Counted from the stretch's first letter, positions 25,699 through 35,457 are shown. The stretch is 64,000 nucleotides of DNA from Streptomyces sp. E2N166 (GCF_003671715.1 NZ_RAIF01000031.1:415770-479769); one strand, 5' to 3'. Numbers and translations are program-made. Notes: generated by a model from the sequence alone, not told the origin.

Positions 25699-28143
25699 AT
25701 GAAGGAAGTCGTCCCGCTCGCCGAGGGCTGGAGCCTCCGCCATCGCGAGAACCTGCTGCCCGCCCAGGTCCCCGGCTGTGTCCACACCGATCTGCTCACG
25801 GCCGGCCTGATCCCGGACCCCTTCCTCGGCGCCAACGAGACCGACGTGGCCTGGGTCGGCAGGCGTGCCTGGACCTACGTCCGCGACCTGCGGGCCACCG
25901 ACACTGCCGGGGAGGAGGAGTACGAACGGACGGACCTGGTCTTCGACGGCCTGGACACCGCCGCGACCATCACCCTGGGCGGGCGCGAACTGGGCCGCAC
26001 CCGAAACATGCACCGGCGCCACCGTTTCGACGTCACCGGTCGCCACGGGCTCCTGGCGGTGGAGTTCGCCTCCGCCTACGACGAGGCGGCCTCGGTGCGG
26101 GCACTGACGGGTGAGCGGCCCAACGTCTACCCGGAGCCGTTCCAGTACATCCGCAAGATGGCGTGCAGTTTCGGCTGGGACTGGGGGCCGACCCTGGTGA
26201 CGGCCGGCATCTGGCGCCCGGTCCGGCTGGAGCGCTGGTCGACGGCCCGGCTGGCCGACGTACGCCCGCTGGTGACGGTCGACGACGCCACGGGCCGCGT
26301 CGAGGTGCGCGTCGAGGTCGAGCGCACCGCGCAGGGGACGGCCCGCTCGCTCGCCGTGCGTGCCACCGTCGGGGACGGCCTCGCCGAGGCGCGCGGTGCC
26401 GTGGAGGGGACCCACGCCGTGCTGACGCTGGAGGTGCCCGACGTGTCCCTGTGGTGGCCTCGCGGCTACGGCGACCAGCCCCTGTACGACCTGGAACTCG
26501 CGCTGATCGAGGACGGTGGCGGTTCCGAAGAACGACCCCTCGACGTCTGGCACCGGCGCGTCGGCTTCCGGACCGTGGAGCTGGACCGTTCGGCGGACGA
26601 GCACGGCACCGGATTCACCCTCGTCGTCAACGGAGAACGGATCTTCGCGCGCGGGGTCAACTGGATCCCCGACGACGTGTTCCCGTCCCGGATCACACCG
26701 GAGCGCTACCGCGCCCGGTTGCGTCAGACGGCCGGCGCTGGCGTGGACCTGGTGCGGATCTGGGGCGGCGGCATCTATGAGGACGACGCCTTCTACGACG
26801 CCTGCGACGAGCTGGGCCTCATGGTCTGGCAGGACTTCCTCTTCGCCTGCGCGGCCTACCCGGAGGAGCAGCCGCTGCGCGGGGAGGTCGAGGCCGAGGC
26901 GCGCGACAACGTTGTCCGACTGATGCCGCACCCGTCGCTCGTGCTGTGGAACGGCAACAACGAGAACCTGTGGGGCTTCCGCGACTGGGACTGGGAACCA
27001 GAACTGCGGGGCGACTCCTGGGGCGGCGGCTACTACCTGGACCTGCTCCCGCGGATCGTCGCCGAACTCGACCCCACCCGGCCCTACGCCGCCGGCAGCC
27101 CCTGGTCGGGCTCCTGGGACCATCACCCCAACGACCCGGCCCACGGCACCCACCACTCCTGGGAGGTCTGGAACCGCCGGGACTACACCGAGTACCGCGA
27201 CTCGGTGCCCCGGTTCGTGTCGGAGTTCGGGTGGCAGGCGCCGCCCGCGATGGCGACCCTGCGCCGCGCGCTGCCCGGCGAGCGGCTCGCGCCCGATTCG
27301 CCCGGCATGCTGCACCACCAGAAGGCCGAGGACGGCAACGGCAAGCTGAACCGGGGCGTGGCACGTCACTTCGTGCTGCCCGAGGACGACTTCGACCGCT
27401 GGCACTACCTCACTCAGGTCGTGCAGGCCCGGGCGATCGCCACCGGGATCGAGCACTGGCGCTCGCACTGGCCGGTGTGCGCGGGCACGGTCGTCTGGCA
27501 GATCAACGACTGCTGGCCGGTCAGCTCCTGGTCGGCCATCGACGGTGACGGCCGGCTCAAGCCCCTCTACCACGAATTGCGCCGTGTCTACGCGGACCGG
27601 CTGCTCACGCTGCGGCCCGGGGAGGGCGACGACGGCCCGGTGCTCGCCGTCGTCAACCAGTCCGCCGAGCCCTGGCAGGCGCGCGTGGCCCTGCGTCGGC
27701 TGCGGGCGGACGGCACCGGGGTGGCCGAGGACGTGCTCGACGTGACCGTCCCCGCTCGTTCGGTGCACCGGCAGTCCGTGCCGCAGGACCTGGCACCCGC
27801 TCCGCGTAGCGCCAAGGAGTTCCTTGTCGCCGACAGTGAGGAACTGCGCAGTGTGCACCTGGCGGTCACGGACCGGGAGTTCGCCTACCCGCTTCCGGAC
27901 TATGACGTGGCCGTTGAGTCTCCGATGGGTGCCGGGACGGGTACTGTCGAAGTCGTGGTAACCGCACACACCCTCGTACGCGATCTCCTCCTGCAGGCCG
28001 ACCGGCTCGGACCCGACGCGGTCTGCGACACCGGACTGCGCACCCTGCTCCCCGGGGAACAGCTCCGGCTGCGGGTCACCGGCGCGGCCGAGACGGGGGC
28101 CAACGCCGTGCGAGCGGCACTGTTCTGCGTGGAACCGGCGTGA
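25699..28143 (+). CDS. Beta-mannosidase, glycoside hydrolase family 2
   Basis: An 814-residue intracellular enzyme that releases mannose from the non-reducing ends of beta-mannosides. The GH2 sugar-binding domain leads, with WVGRRAWTY and SFGWDWGP, then an immunoglobulin-like domain, then the TIM barrel. The acid/base is E422 in WNGNNEN and the nucleophile is E509 in VSEFGWQ. The ATG at 25699 follows GAAGGAG; the longer frame from 25633 crosses the promoter. No signal peptide is present, so it acts on imported oligosaccharides. The LacI gene overlaps its stop. Confidence 0.93.
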   Translation: MKEVVPLAEGWSLRHRENLLPAQVPGCVHTDLLTAGLIPDPFLGANETDVAWVGRRAWTYVRDLRATDTAGEEEYERTDLVFDGLDTAATITLGGRELGRTRNMHRRHRFDVTGRHGLLAVEFASAYDEAASVRALTGERPNVYPEPFQYIRKMACSFGWDWGPTLVTAGIWRPVRLERWSTARLADVRPLVTVDDATGRVEVRVEVERTAQGTARSLAVRATVGDGLAEARGAVEGTHAVLTLEVPDVSLWWPRGYGDQPLYDLELALIEDGGGSEERPLDVWHRRVGFRTVELDRSADEHGTGFTLVVNGERIFARGVNWIPDDVFPSRITPERYRARLRQTAGAGVDLVRIWGGGIYEDDAFYDACDELGLMVWQDFLFACAAYPEEQPLRGEVEAEARDNVVRLMPHPSLVLWNGNNENLWGFRDWDWEPELRGDSWGGGYYLDLLPRIVAELDPTRPYAAGSPWSGSWDHHPNDPAHGTHHSWEVWNRRDYTEYRDSVPRFVSEFGWQAPPAMATLRRALPGERLAPDSPGMLHHQKAEDGNGKLNRGVARHFVLPEDDFDRWHYLTQVVQARAIATGIEHWRSHWPVCAGTVVWQINDCWPVSSWSAIDGDGRLKPLYHELRRVYADRLLTLRPGEGDDGPVLAVVNQSAEPWQARVALRRLRADGTGVAEDVLDVTVPARSVHRQSVPQDLAPAPRSAKEFLVADSEELRSVHLAVTDREFAYPLPDYDVAVESPMGAGTGTVEVVVTAHTLVRDLLLQADRLGPDAVCDTGLRTLLPGEQLRLRVTGAAETGANAVRAALFCVEPA

Positions 28144-29168
28144 GCGCACCGTCCGTACGCGTCACCATCAAGGACGTCGCCGCGGCCGCGGGCGTGTCCA
28201 AGGGTGCCGTGTCCCTGGCCTTCAACGACAAGCCGGGCGTCTCCGACGCCACCCGCGAGCGGATCTTCGCGGCGGCCCGTCAACTGGGCTGGGCGCCGAA
28301 CTCCTCGGCCCGCAGCCTGTCGCGCCAGTCCGTCGACACCGTGGGGCTGGCGATCTGCCGGCCCGCCCGGCTGCTGGGCCTGGAGCCCTTCTACATGGAG
28401 TTCGTCTCCGGCATCGAGAGTGTGCTGGCCGAGCGCGACTGCTCGCTGCTACTGCGCCTCGTCGACTCGCTGGAGGAGGAGATCGGGCTGCAGGAACGCT
28501 GGTGGCGGGAACGCCAGATAGGGGGCTCGATCCTGGTCGACTTCCATCACGAGGATCCGCGGATCGCGCCGCTGCGGCAGATCGGCCTCCCCGCCGTGGC
28601 GGTCGGCCACCCCTCGCTCACCGGCGGGTTCCCGTCGGTCTGGACCGACGACGCCGCGGCAGTCACCGAAGCGGTGCGCTACCTGGCGGTGCTGGGGCAC
28701 CGGCGCATCGCACACGTGGGCGGCCCCCGGGGGCTGGGGCACAGCGCCATCCGGACGACCGCGTTCGAACAGACCATGACCGAACTCGGCATCGAGCGCG
28801 GGCCGCACGTCGAGACGGGTTTCTCGGGCGAGGACGGCGCCCGCGCCACCCGCTCCCTGCTGCTGTCCGCCGAGCGGCCCACGGCCATCCTCTACGACAA
28901 CGACATCATGGCGGTCGCGGGGCTCGGTGTCGCCGCGGAGATGGGCGTCTCCGTGCCGGACGAACTGTCGCTGCTCGCGTGGGACGACTCCCAGCTGTGC
29001 CGGCTGACGCATCCGACACTGTCGGCGATGAGTCACGACGTGCACAGCTTCGGAGCGCAGGTCGCGCGGGTGCTGTTCGAGGTGCTGGCGGGCCACGACG
29101 TGACGTCCCAACCCGTCGCGACGCCGACCCTGGTACCGAGAGCGTCGACCGCCGCGCCTCCTGCGTAG
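28140..29168 (+). CDS. LacI-family transcriptional repressor
   Basis: A 342-residue regulator with an N-terminal HTH (VTIKDVAAAAGVSKGAVSLAFN) and hinge (LGWAPNSSARSLS), followed by a periplasmic-binding-like sensor domain (ILYDNDIMAVAG, LSLLAWDDSQLC). The GTG at 28140 overlaps the beta-mannosidase stop (GTGA), so the two are translationally coupled and expression is autoregulated with the catabolic gene. Likely targets are the divergent promoter at 25.5 kb and the mannanase promoter at 29.6 kb, with a mannoside as inducer. That is inference. Confidence 0.93.
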   Translation: MSAPSVRVTIKDVAAAAGVSKGAVSLAFNDKPGVSDATRERIFAAARQLGWAPNSSARSLSRQSVDTVGLAICRPARLLGLEPFYMEFVSGIESVLAERDCSLLLRLVDSLEEEIGLQERWWRERQIGGSILVDFHHEDPRIAPLRQIGLPAVAVGHPSLTGGFPSVWTDDAAAVTEAVRYLAVLGHRRIAHVGGPRGLGHSAIRTTAFEQTMTELGIERGPHVETGFSGEDGARATRSLLLSAERPTAILYDNDIMAVAGLGVAAEMGVSVPDELSLLAWDDSQLCRLTHPTLSAMSHDVHSFGAQVARVLFEVLAGHDVTSQPVATPTLVPRASTAAPPA

Positions 29169-29193
29169 AGGGGGCAGGGGTACGGACGGTGAG

Positions 29194-29219
29194 GGGCGCG
29201 GCGTCATGCCGCGCCCTTT
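29194..29219 (+). terminator. Terminator after the LacI gene
   Basis: GGGCGCGGC (29194-29202) and GCCGCGCCC (29208-29216) form a perfect 9 bp stem with a GTCAT loop, followed by TTT. Confidence 0.8.
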
Positions 29220-29409
29220 CACGTGCGAAGTTTCACGGACGAATTCGGCGGCTCTCTCGTTCGCAGGATGGCTCGCATGTACCGGTTAACAGGAGGGGAA
29301 CGTAGAGGCGTCTACTTCGGCTGTCAATCCATCACACAGCGCGCTTTCCTGCTGGCAGTCGCCGCACCAGGTGTGCTCACTGGCACTGTACGGCGGGTTT
29401 AGCGGTTTA

Positions 29410-29449
29410 GTTCCGAAGGGTGCTCAGCTCGCTGAGGCGAATTCGGAAC
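29410..29449. promoter_or_regulatory. 40 bp imperfect dyad upstream of the mannanase gene
   Basis: GTTCCGAA (29410-29417) pairs with TTCGGAAC (29442-29449), and CTCAGC (29423-29428) with GCTGAG (29431-29436) about the same centre. A TTGACA hexamer starts at 29456. It may be an activator or repressor site, or an RNA hairpin. Confidence 0.4.
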
Positions 29450-29610
29450 GGTCTATTGACATGGATGGAACATCCGGTGCCTCATGGTGTTGCGCTGAGC
29501 GGTCCGCAGTCCTGTCCGGCCGCCTCGCCGACCCGTCACACCGCTCGCCCGGTGCCTGCCTCGCAACTCCCTGCGCTTACGAAGCGTGCCCCGGGTGGCG
29601 GCTGTTCATC

Positions 29611-29630
29611 GCCTGACATCGTTGTCAGGC
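29611..29630. promoter_or_regulatory. LacI-type operator upstream of the mannanase gene
   Basis: GCCTGACA-TCGT-TGTCAGGC: 8 bp perfect arms plus a central C-G pair. It lies 75 bp before the mannanase ATG. Its core is repeated at 24301-24314. Confidence 0.6.
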
Positions 29631-29704
29631 AAGCGTCGGCAAGGGGCGCCCGGTGGGCCCGGGACAAGCGACGGCACCCCCCTCCGACCTGTCCGAGGAG
29701 ACAC

Positions 29705-30967
29705 ATGCGAAGGCCAAGAAGCACGCTGATCACGACCGCGGGGATGGCGTTCACCGCCGTTCTCGGACTGCTGCTCTCACTCGCCGGCCCTTCCGTCGGC
29801 ACGGCGCAGGCCGCTGAAGGCGGTATCCACGTCAGCAACGGACGTGTCGTCGAGGGCAACGGCAACGCGTTCGTCATGCGCGGGGTCAACCACGCCTACA
29901 CCTGGTACCCCGAGCGCACCAGCTCCATCGCCGACATCGCGGCCAAGGGCGCCAACACCGTCCGCGTCGTGCTGAGCAGCGGCGGCCGATGGACGAGGAC
30001 GAGTGCCTCCGAGGTCTCCGCGCTCATCGACCAGTGCAAGGCCAACAAGGTCATCTGCGTGCTGGAGGTGCACGACACCACGGGGTACGGCGAGGATGGC
30101 GCGGCGACCAGCCTGGACCAGGCGGCCGACTACTGGATCAGCGTGAAGAGCGCGCTGGAGGGCCAGGAGGACTACGTCGTCGTCAACATCGGCAACGAGC
30201 CCTTCGGCAACACCGACTACACGGCGTGGACCGACGCGACCAAGGCGGCCATCACCAAGCTCCGCGGCGCCGGCATCGATCACGCCCTGATGGTCGACGC
30301 ACCCAACTGGGGCCAGGACTGGTCCGGCACGATGCGCTCCAACGCGGCTTCCGTCTTCGCCTCCGACCCCGACCGCAACACCGTCTTCTCGATCCACATG
30401 TACGGCGTCTACGACACCGCGACCGAGGTTCAGGACTATCTCAACGCCTTCGTCGGCGGCGGACTGCCCATCGTCGTGGGGGAGTTCGGCGACCAGCACA
30501 GCGACGGCAACCCCGACGAGGACGCCATCATGGCGACGGCCCAGTCTCTCGGTGTCGGCTACATCGGCTGGTCCTGGAGCGGCAACGGCAGCGGCGTCGA
30601 GTACCTCGACATGGTCAACGGCTTCGACCCGAACTCGCCGACCGGCTGGGGCGACCGCTTCTTCAACGGCAGCGACGGCATCGCAGCCACGTCCAAGACC
30701 GCCACCGTGTACGGCGGTGGCGACGACGGCAGCACGGGCGGTACCGCGCCCAACGGTTACCCGTACTGCGTCAACGGCGGCGCCTCCGACCCCGATGGCG
30801 ATGGGTGGGGCTGGGAGAACAGCCGTTCCTGCGTCGTCCCCGGCGGCATCGCTCCCAACGGTTACCCGTACTGCGCGAACGGCGGCGCTTCCGATCCTGA
30901 CGGTGACGGGTGGGGCTGGGAGAACAGCCGTTCCTGCGTCGTCCGGGGCAGCGCCGCGGATCGCTGA
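29705..30967 (+). CDS. Secreted endo-beta-1,4-mannanase (GH5) with two CBM10-like modules
   Basis: A 420-residue exported enzyme that cuts mannan chains internally. Signal peptide to about A36 (VGTAQA-AEGG). The catalytic barrel follows with acid/base E165 (NIGNEPFG) and nucleophile E260 (VVGEFGD), consistent with GH5 subfamily 8 mannanases. The C-terminus has two nearly identical modules 35 residues apart, each with NGYPYC and SDPDGDGWGWE, typical of family 10 carbohydrate-binding modules. A GAGGAGA site precedes the ATG. Its products would be taken up by the ABC system and cut by the beta-mannosidase. Confidence 0.93.
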   Translation: MRRPRSTLITTAGMAFTAVLGLLLSLAGPSVGTAQAAEGGIHVSNGRVVEGNGNAFVMRGVNHAYTWYPERTSSIADIAAKGANTVRVVLSSGGRWTRTSASEVSALIDQCKANKVICVLEVHDTTGYGEDGAATSLDQAADYWISVKSALEGQEDYVVVNIGNEPFGNTDYTAWTDATKAAITKLRGAGIDHALMVDAPNWGQDWSGTMRSNAASVFASDPDRNTVFSIHMYGVYDTATEVQDYLNAFVGGGLPIVVGEFGDQHSDGNPDEDAIMATAQSLGVGYIGWSWSGNGSGVEYLDMVNGFDPNSPTGWGDRFFNGSDGIAATSKTATVYGGGDDGSTGGTAPNGYPYCVNGGASDPDGDGWGWENSRSCVVPGGIAPNGYPYCANGGASDPDGDGWGWENSRSCVVRGSAADR

Positions 30968-30983
30968 CCGACGGACGCGGTGA

Positions 30984-31016
30984 CGCCTCGCCCGAGGAAA
31001 GCCCCCGGGCGGGGCG
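30984..31016 (+). terminator. Terminator after the mannanase gene
   Basis: CGCCTCGCCCG (30984-30994) pairs with CGGGCGGGGCG (31006-31016), 11 bp with one G-T pair, loop of 11 bases. Confidence 0.65.
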
Positions 31017-31235
31017 TTCGGTCGCACGACGGCGTCAGGCATCGGCCATGGACGTGAGTAACCGGGGCCGGGCCGCCGGGGTGCCGCTTCGTGCAGTGCA
31101 GTCACCGTCGGACCGCGACGACTGGTCGAAACCGCGGCGCCCGCGTGCAGGTCGGAGATGTCTGAGCCAGGTGTGCACGCACTGGAGGGGCGCCGGCCCG
31201 CAGCTCACGCCGCGCGGCCTGGATCTCGGCCTCGC

Positions 31236-34031
31236 TCAACGCCGGCAAGCCCCAACCGCCTCCCCGCCCGGCAGGGTGCCGTCGACCACGTCGCGCAGCT
31301 GGGAGCGCGCGGTGATGCCCAGTTTGGGGAAGACCCGGTAGAGGTGGGAGCCGACCGTACGCGGGGAGAGGAACAGTTTTTCCCCGATCTCACGGTTGGT
31401 CAGGCCGCGGGCCGCGAGCCGGGTGATCTGCTGCTGCTGAGGGCTGAGTTCGGTGATCGCGCTGGGGGCGACGCTGTCCGCCTCGATGCCGGCGGCTCGC
31501 AGTTCTGCCTTGGCGCGTGCGATCCACGGTCGGGCGCCGAGCCGCCGGAACGTGTCGAGTGCTCCGGTCAGCAGCGGGCGGGCCTCCGCGATACGTCGCT
31601 GTCGGCGCAGCCACTCTCCGTAGTCCAGCCGGGTCTGTGCCCGCTCGAAGGGCCACTGCTCGCCCGCTTCGTCCGCCAGCGCCGCCTGGAAGTGCCGTTC
31701 GGCATGCTCCGGTTCGGCGAGCAGGGCGCGGCCTCGCTCGACCAGGAGGGAGACACGAGCCGACATGCCGGTGCCCAGGCGCCGCACCGAGCGCTCCAGC
31801 AGTTCCGCCGCGTGTTCGCGCCGTCCTCGGCGGACGGCCGCCGCGCAGAGTTCGGCCAGGACGGTGTAGGAGACGTGGTAGTGGACCGGGTCGCCGCCCT
31901 CGGTGAAGGCGGAGCGGAACTGTGCGTACGCGGTGTCGTAGTCACCGTCGGCCACCGCCGCCAGCCCCAGCGCGCGCCGGGCGCAGACCGCGACGGAGCG
32001 GCTTTCCAGCGGATCGACGAGGGCCAGCGCCTGCTCGGCGTTCCTGCGTGCGTCGGCCGGCTCACCGAGCAACGCCAGTGCTGTCGCCTCGAGCGCTCGT
32101 GCGCATGCCTCGGCGTGGTCCAGTCCGGCCTGCGAGGCCACCGCCGCGATCTCGGCGGCCACCGAGCGGGCCTCGGCCCAGCGGCCCTGCTCCAGATAGG
32201 CCCAGCCGGCGGCGCAGCCCAGCCCGGCCGGTAGCGGGCCAAGGGCCTGCCAACGGCCGAACGCCTCGTCGAAGGTGCCGACGGCGAGGGAGGTCTGGTC
32301 GAGGAGCCACGCCACGATGGCGAGCGCGGTCAGGGATCCGGCGTCGTCCTTGGCCTCGGTGATGAGCTGCGGCAGCGCCGGGGCGAGGGGCGCTCCCGCG
32401 CCGGTGGGATCGGAGACGGCCAGTACCCAGGCACGCAGTCCGCCACCGGTGGCGGAGTCCGGCATGTGGGGGAGGAGGGTCTCGATCCGCTGCCGCTGGA
32501 CCTCCTCGCCCGAGTAGTAGCGGACCACCGCTGCCGCGGCGAGCGCGTCCGGCAGGCGCGGCGAACGGGCGTCCGCCGCCTCGTCGGCGATGCGTGCCAG
32601 CAGCGTGAAGGCGGCCGTGTGGTGCGGACCCATGGTCATGAGTTGCCCCGTCGCCAGCGCGGCCCGGCTGATCAGTGCCGGGTCGTCACTGCGCTTTCGG
32701 ACCTCGTCGGCCAGGTGTTCCACCCAGCCGAGCTGACCGGTGAGGACGGCCATCTCCGCGGCCTCGGCCAGCAGCCGAGCCTGGTCCGCGCGGCGCGGGC
32801 TGAGCTGCGCGGCGCGCTCCAGAGCGGCGGCAGCGGCCGCGTGGCCGCCCCGGCGCCTGGCCCGGCCGGCTGTCTCCAGGAGGGCCGCCGACACCCGCTC
32901 GTCGGGCCGCACGGTCGCGGCGGCGAGGTGCCAGGCGCGGCGGTCGGGCTCCTCGTCCAGCAGCTGGGCGAGAGCGAGATGTGCGCGCCTGCGTTCCTCG
33001 AAGGACGCGGCGTGGTACACCGCCGAGCGGACGAGCGGGTGACGGAAGGAGATCCCGGCGCTGTCCTGTCGTACGAGTCCGGCCCGTTCGGCGGGCACCC
33101 ACGTAGTGTCGTCCGCCTCGGGCAGACCCCGCGCGGCCACCGGCGCGTCCGCCGCGTCGGTGGCGGCGAGCAGCAGCAAGGCGCGGCGGGTGGCTTCCGG
33201 CAGGTGCTTCACGTGCCGCGCGAAGATCCCTTCCAGCCGGTCGGTGACGGGCAGCGGTCCCTCCACTCCGCTGCCCCCCGGCTGTCCGCTCGCGGCGGCG
33301 CGGGCGAGCTCGACCAGGGCCAGCGGATTGCCCGCCGCCTCCTGCAGGATCCGGACCCGGGTGCGGCCGGCGGGCCGCGTCGGCTGCTCATCGAGCAACC
33401 GGTTCGCCGCATCGCCGCTCAGGGGACCTATCTCCAGGCGCTCGTACCCCTTGTCGAACCCGGGCAGCACGTCCGCGGCACGCACGCCCACCAGCAGTGT
33501 CACGGGCTCGCTGGCCATGCGCCGGGCCACGAACGAGAGAACGTCCAGCGACGCGCGGTCGATCCACTGGGCGTCGTCGACCACCACGAGCAGCGGTGCC
33601 GGTTCCGCGAGATCCGACACCAGGGTCAGCACCGCCAGGCCGACGAGCATGGCATCGGGGGCCTCGGCGTTTTCGGCCAGTCCCAGCGCGCCCTGGAGCG
33701 AGGAACGCTGCCGCGCGGGCAGGCCGTCCAACTCGCCGAGGGCCGGGCGGAGCAGCTGGTGCAGACCGGCGTACGCGAGATGTGCCTCGGACTCGCTGCC
33801 GACCGCTCGCAGCACCCGATGGCCGGTCCTGCGCGTGCGCCGCACGGCGAGGTCGAGCAGGACGCTCTTGCCGGCACCGGGGTCGCCCTCGACGATCAGC
33901 ACTTCGCCGTGGGACCGGTCGGCGGCCGTCCGCTTCATGATTTCCGCGGTCTCGGTTTCCCGGCCCACCACGGTCGGACCGGGGTCTACCGCCGGGCTCC
34001 GGCCCGCTTGAGCGCTTCCAGCATTTTCCAC
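31236..34031 (-). CDS. LAL-type LuxR-family regulator
   Basis: About 931 residues: an N-terminal AAA-type ATPase with Walker A EGDPGAGKS (about 48-56) and Walker B-like LLVVVDDAQWID, a long helical TPR-like centre, and a C-terminal LuxR HTH (LSPQQQQITRLAARGLTNREI, then LSPRTVGSHLYRVFPKLG). Start is set at the GTG at 34031 behind a GGAG site; the frame continues upstream to 34454, but that part is non-homologous. LAL regulators usually activate neighbouring catabolic or secondary-metabolic genes. This one faces a metallo-hydrolase/esterase pair with a 488 bp divergent spacer. Confidence 0.9.
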   Translation of the reverse strand: MENAGSAQAGRSPAVDPGPTVVGRETETAEIMKRTAADRSHGEVLIVEGDPGAGKSVLLDLAVRRTRRTGHRVLRAVGSESEAHLAYAGLHQLLRPALGELDGLPARQRSSLQGALGLAENAEAPDAMLVGLAVLTLVSDLAEPAPLLVVVDDAQWIDRASLDVLSFVARRMASEPVTLLVGVRAADVLPGFDKGYERLEIGPLSGDAANRLLDEQPTRPAGRTRVRILQEAAGNPLALVELARAAASGQPGGSGVEGPLPVTDRLEGIFARHVKHLPEATRRALLLLAATDAADAPVAARGLPEADDTTWVPAERAGLVRQDSAGISFRHPLVRSAVYHAASFEERRRAHLALAQLLDEEPDRRAWHLAAATVRPDERVSAALLETAGRARRRGGHAAAAAALERAAQLSPRRADQARLLAEAAEMAVLTGQLGWVEHLADEVRKRSDDPALISRAALATGQLMTMGPHHTAAFTLLARIADEAADARSPRLPDALAAAAVVRYYSGEEVQRQRIETLLPHMPDSATGGGLRAWVLAVSDPTGAGAPLAPALPQLITEAKDDAGSLTALAIVAWLLDQTSLAVGTFDEAFGRWQALGPLPAGLGCAAGWAYLEQGRWAEARSVAAEIAAVASQAGLDHAEACARALEATALALLGEPADARRNAEQALALVDPLESRSVAVCARRALGLAAVADGDYDTAYAQFRSAFTEGGDPVHYHVSYTVLAELCAAAVRRGRREHAAELLERSVRRLGTGMSARVSLLVERGRALLAEPEHAERHFQAALADEAGEQWPFERAQTRLDYGEWLRRQRRIAEARPLLTGALDTFRRLGARPWIARAKAELRAAGIEADSVAPSAITELSPQQQQITRLAARGLTNREIGEKLFLSPRTVGSHLYRVFPKLGITARSQLRDVVDGTLPGGEAVGACRR

Positions 34032-34519
34032 GGATGCTCCAGAGACTGACGCGAGGCTGCTGCACGAGGAAGGGGAGAAGCGCCCCATTCCACTGGAGTG
34101 CAAGGAGGAACGGGCAGCGACAATTCCGCGCGGCCGGCGAGATGCCCGCCAGTACGTTCCGAACGTCCGTGGACGGCCCGCGGCGTGTGCGCCGCGGCCG
34201 ACCGTCACCGGAGTGGCGCCGTCTGCTGTCCGTGCGGCGGACGTCGCCGACCGGGGCGTCCATGTGCAGTCACATGACGCATACCGCGGTCCGTCACCTG
34301 CGGCGCACCATTGCGGAACAGGGGAACGGGGTCGTTCACGGAACGGACCCGTCAAGCGGACGGCCCTGTCCTCACCGGCGAGGACCAGACGGCCTGCCCC
34401 CGGCATCCGACCTTCTGCCGCCGGACGCGGCACCGCCGCCCCCGCCAAGAGCACCGCTCACCGCATCACGCCCGCGTCCGCGGCCCGAGCACGCGGAACC
34501 GACTGACCTGGAGCGAACC
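34032..34519. promoter_or_regulatory. Divergent promoter region, LAL regulator / hydrolase pair
   Basis: A 488 bp spacer with no supported gene. It contains a perfect 13 bp dyad, ACGTTC-C-GAACGT (34154-34166), a related spaced dyad CGTTC-ACG-GAACG (34333-34345), and a hairpin CCGCGGCG-TGTG-CGCCGCGG (34178-34197). The GTTC/GAAC dyads are candidate sites for the LAL protein. Confidence 0.45.
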
Positions 34520-35434
34520 ATGGACACCATCACCCTGGGCGAGGTCACCGTGACCCGAGTCCGGGAGTACTACGGCCCCGTGGACCTGACGCCCGAGGCG
34601 TTCGTCCCGGAGAGCCCGGCGGAGGCGTGGGACACGCACCGCTCCTTGCTGGTTCCGGACTTCCTGAACGCCGAGACCCGGATCGTCAACTCGGCGATCC
34701 AGACCTGGGTCCTGCGCAGCGAGGGCAGGACCATCCTGGTCGACACCGGCGTCGGCAACCACAAGGACCGGCCGTACGCGCCGGTGTGGAACCGCCTGGA
34801 AACCGACTTCCTGGGCAATCTCGCCCGCGCCGGGGTCCGCCCCGAGGACGTCGACATCGTGATCAACACCCACCTGCACGTCGACCACGTCGGCTGGAAC
34901 ACCTACCTCGACGGCCGGACCTGGGTACCGACGTTCCCCAACGCCACCTACCTCATGGCCAAGGCGGACTTCGACTACTGGAACCCCGCCAACGAGGTCA
35001 AGACCCTGCTCGGCCGAGGCAACCAGAACGTCTTCGAGGACAGCGTCGCCCCCGTGCACGAGGCCGGCCTCACCCTGCTGTGGGAGGGCAGCCACCGAAT
35101 CGACGGCAGCCTGCGCCTCGACCTCGCCCCCGGCCACACCCCCGGATCGTCCGTGCTGAGGCTGGAGTCCGGCTCCGACCGGGCCCTGTTCGTCGGCGAC
35201 CTGATGCACAGCCCGATCCAGATCGTCGAGCCCGACGCCAACAGCTGCTTCTGCGAGGACCCCGCCGAGGCCCGCGCCACCCGCCGCAAGCTCCTGGGCT
35301 CGGCGGTCGACAGCAACGCCCTCGTCTTCCCCGCGCACCTCGGCGGCCACGGCGCCGCCGAAGTCGTCCGCGAGGGGAGCAAGTTCGCCATCAAGGGCTG
35401 GGCGCCCTTCGCCAAGTACACCGAGCCGGCCTGA
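34520..35434 (+). CDS. MBL-fold metallo-hydrolase
   Basis: A 304-residue cytoplasmic metallo-beta-lactamase-fold hydrolase. The metal site HLHVDH is at 118-123, with a further histidine in LAPGHTPGSS and aspartate in LFVGDLMHS. No signal peptide is present. The length and TNTHLH-like arrangement resemble lactonases, including quorum-quenching enzymes, but the substrate is unknown. The ATG at 34520 follows a GGAG site. An esterase gene follows after 23 bp on the same strand, so the two probably act in one pathway under control of the divergent LAL regulator. Confidence 0.85.
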   Translation: MDTITLGEVTVTRVREYYGPVDLTPEAFVPESPAEAWDTHRSLLVPDFLNAETRIVNSAIQTWVLRSEGRTILVDTGVGNHKDRPYAPVWNRLETDFLGNLARAGVRPEDVDIVINTHLHVDHVGWNTYLDGRTWVPTFPNATYLMAKADFDYWNPANEVKTLLGRGNQNVFEDSVAPVHEAGLTLLWEGSHRIDGSLRLDLAPGHTPGSSVLRLESGSDRALFVGDLMHSPIQIVEPDANSCFCEDPAEARATRRKLLGSAVDSNALVFPAHLGGHGAAEVVREGSKFAIKGWAPFAKYTEPA

Positions 35435-35457
35435 AGGCCCGCGGAAGGACACGAGAG

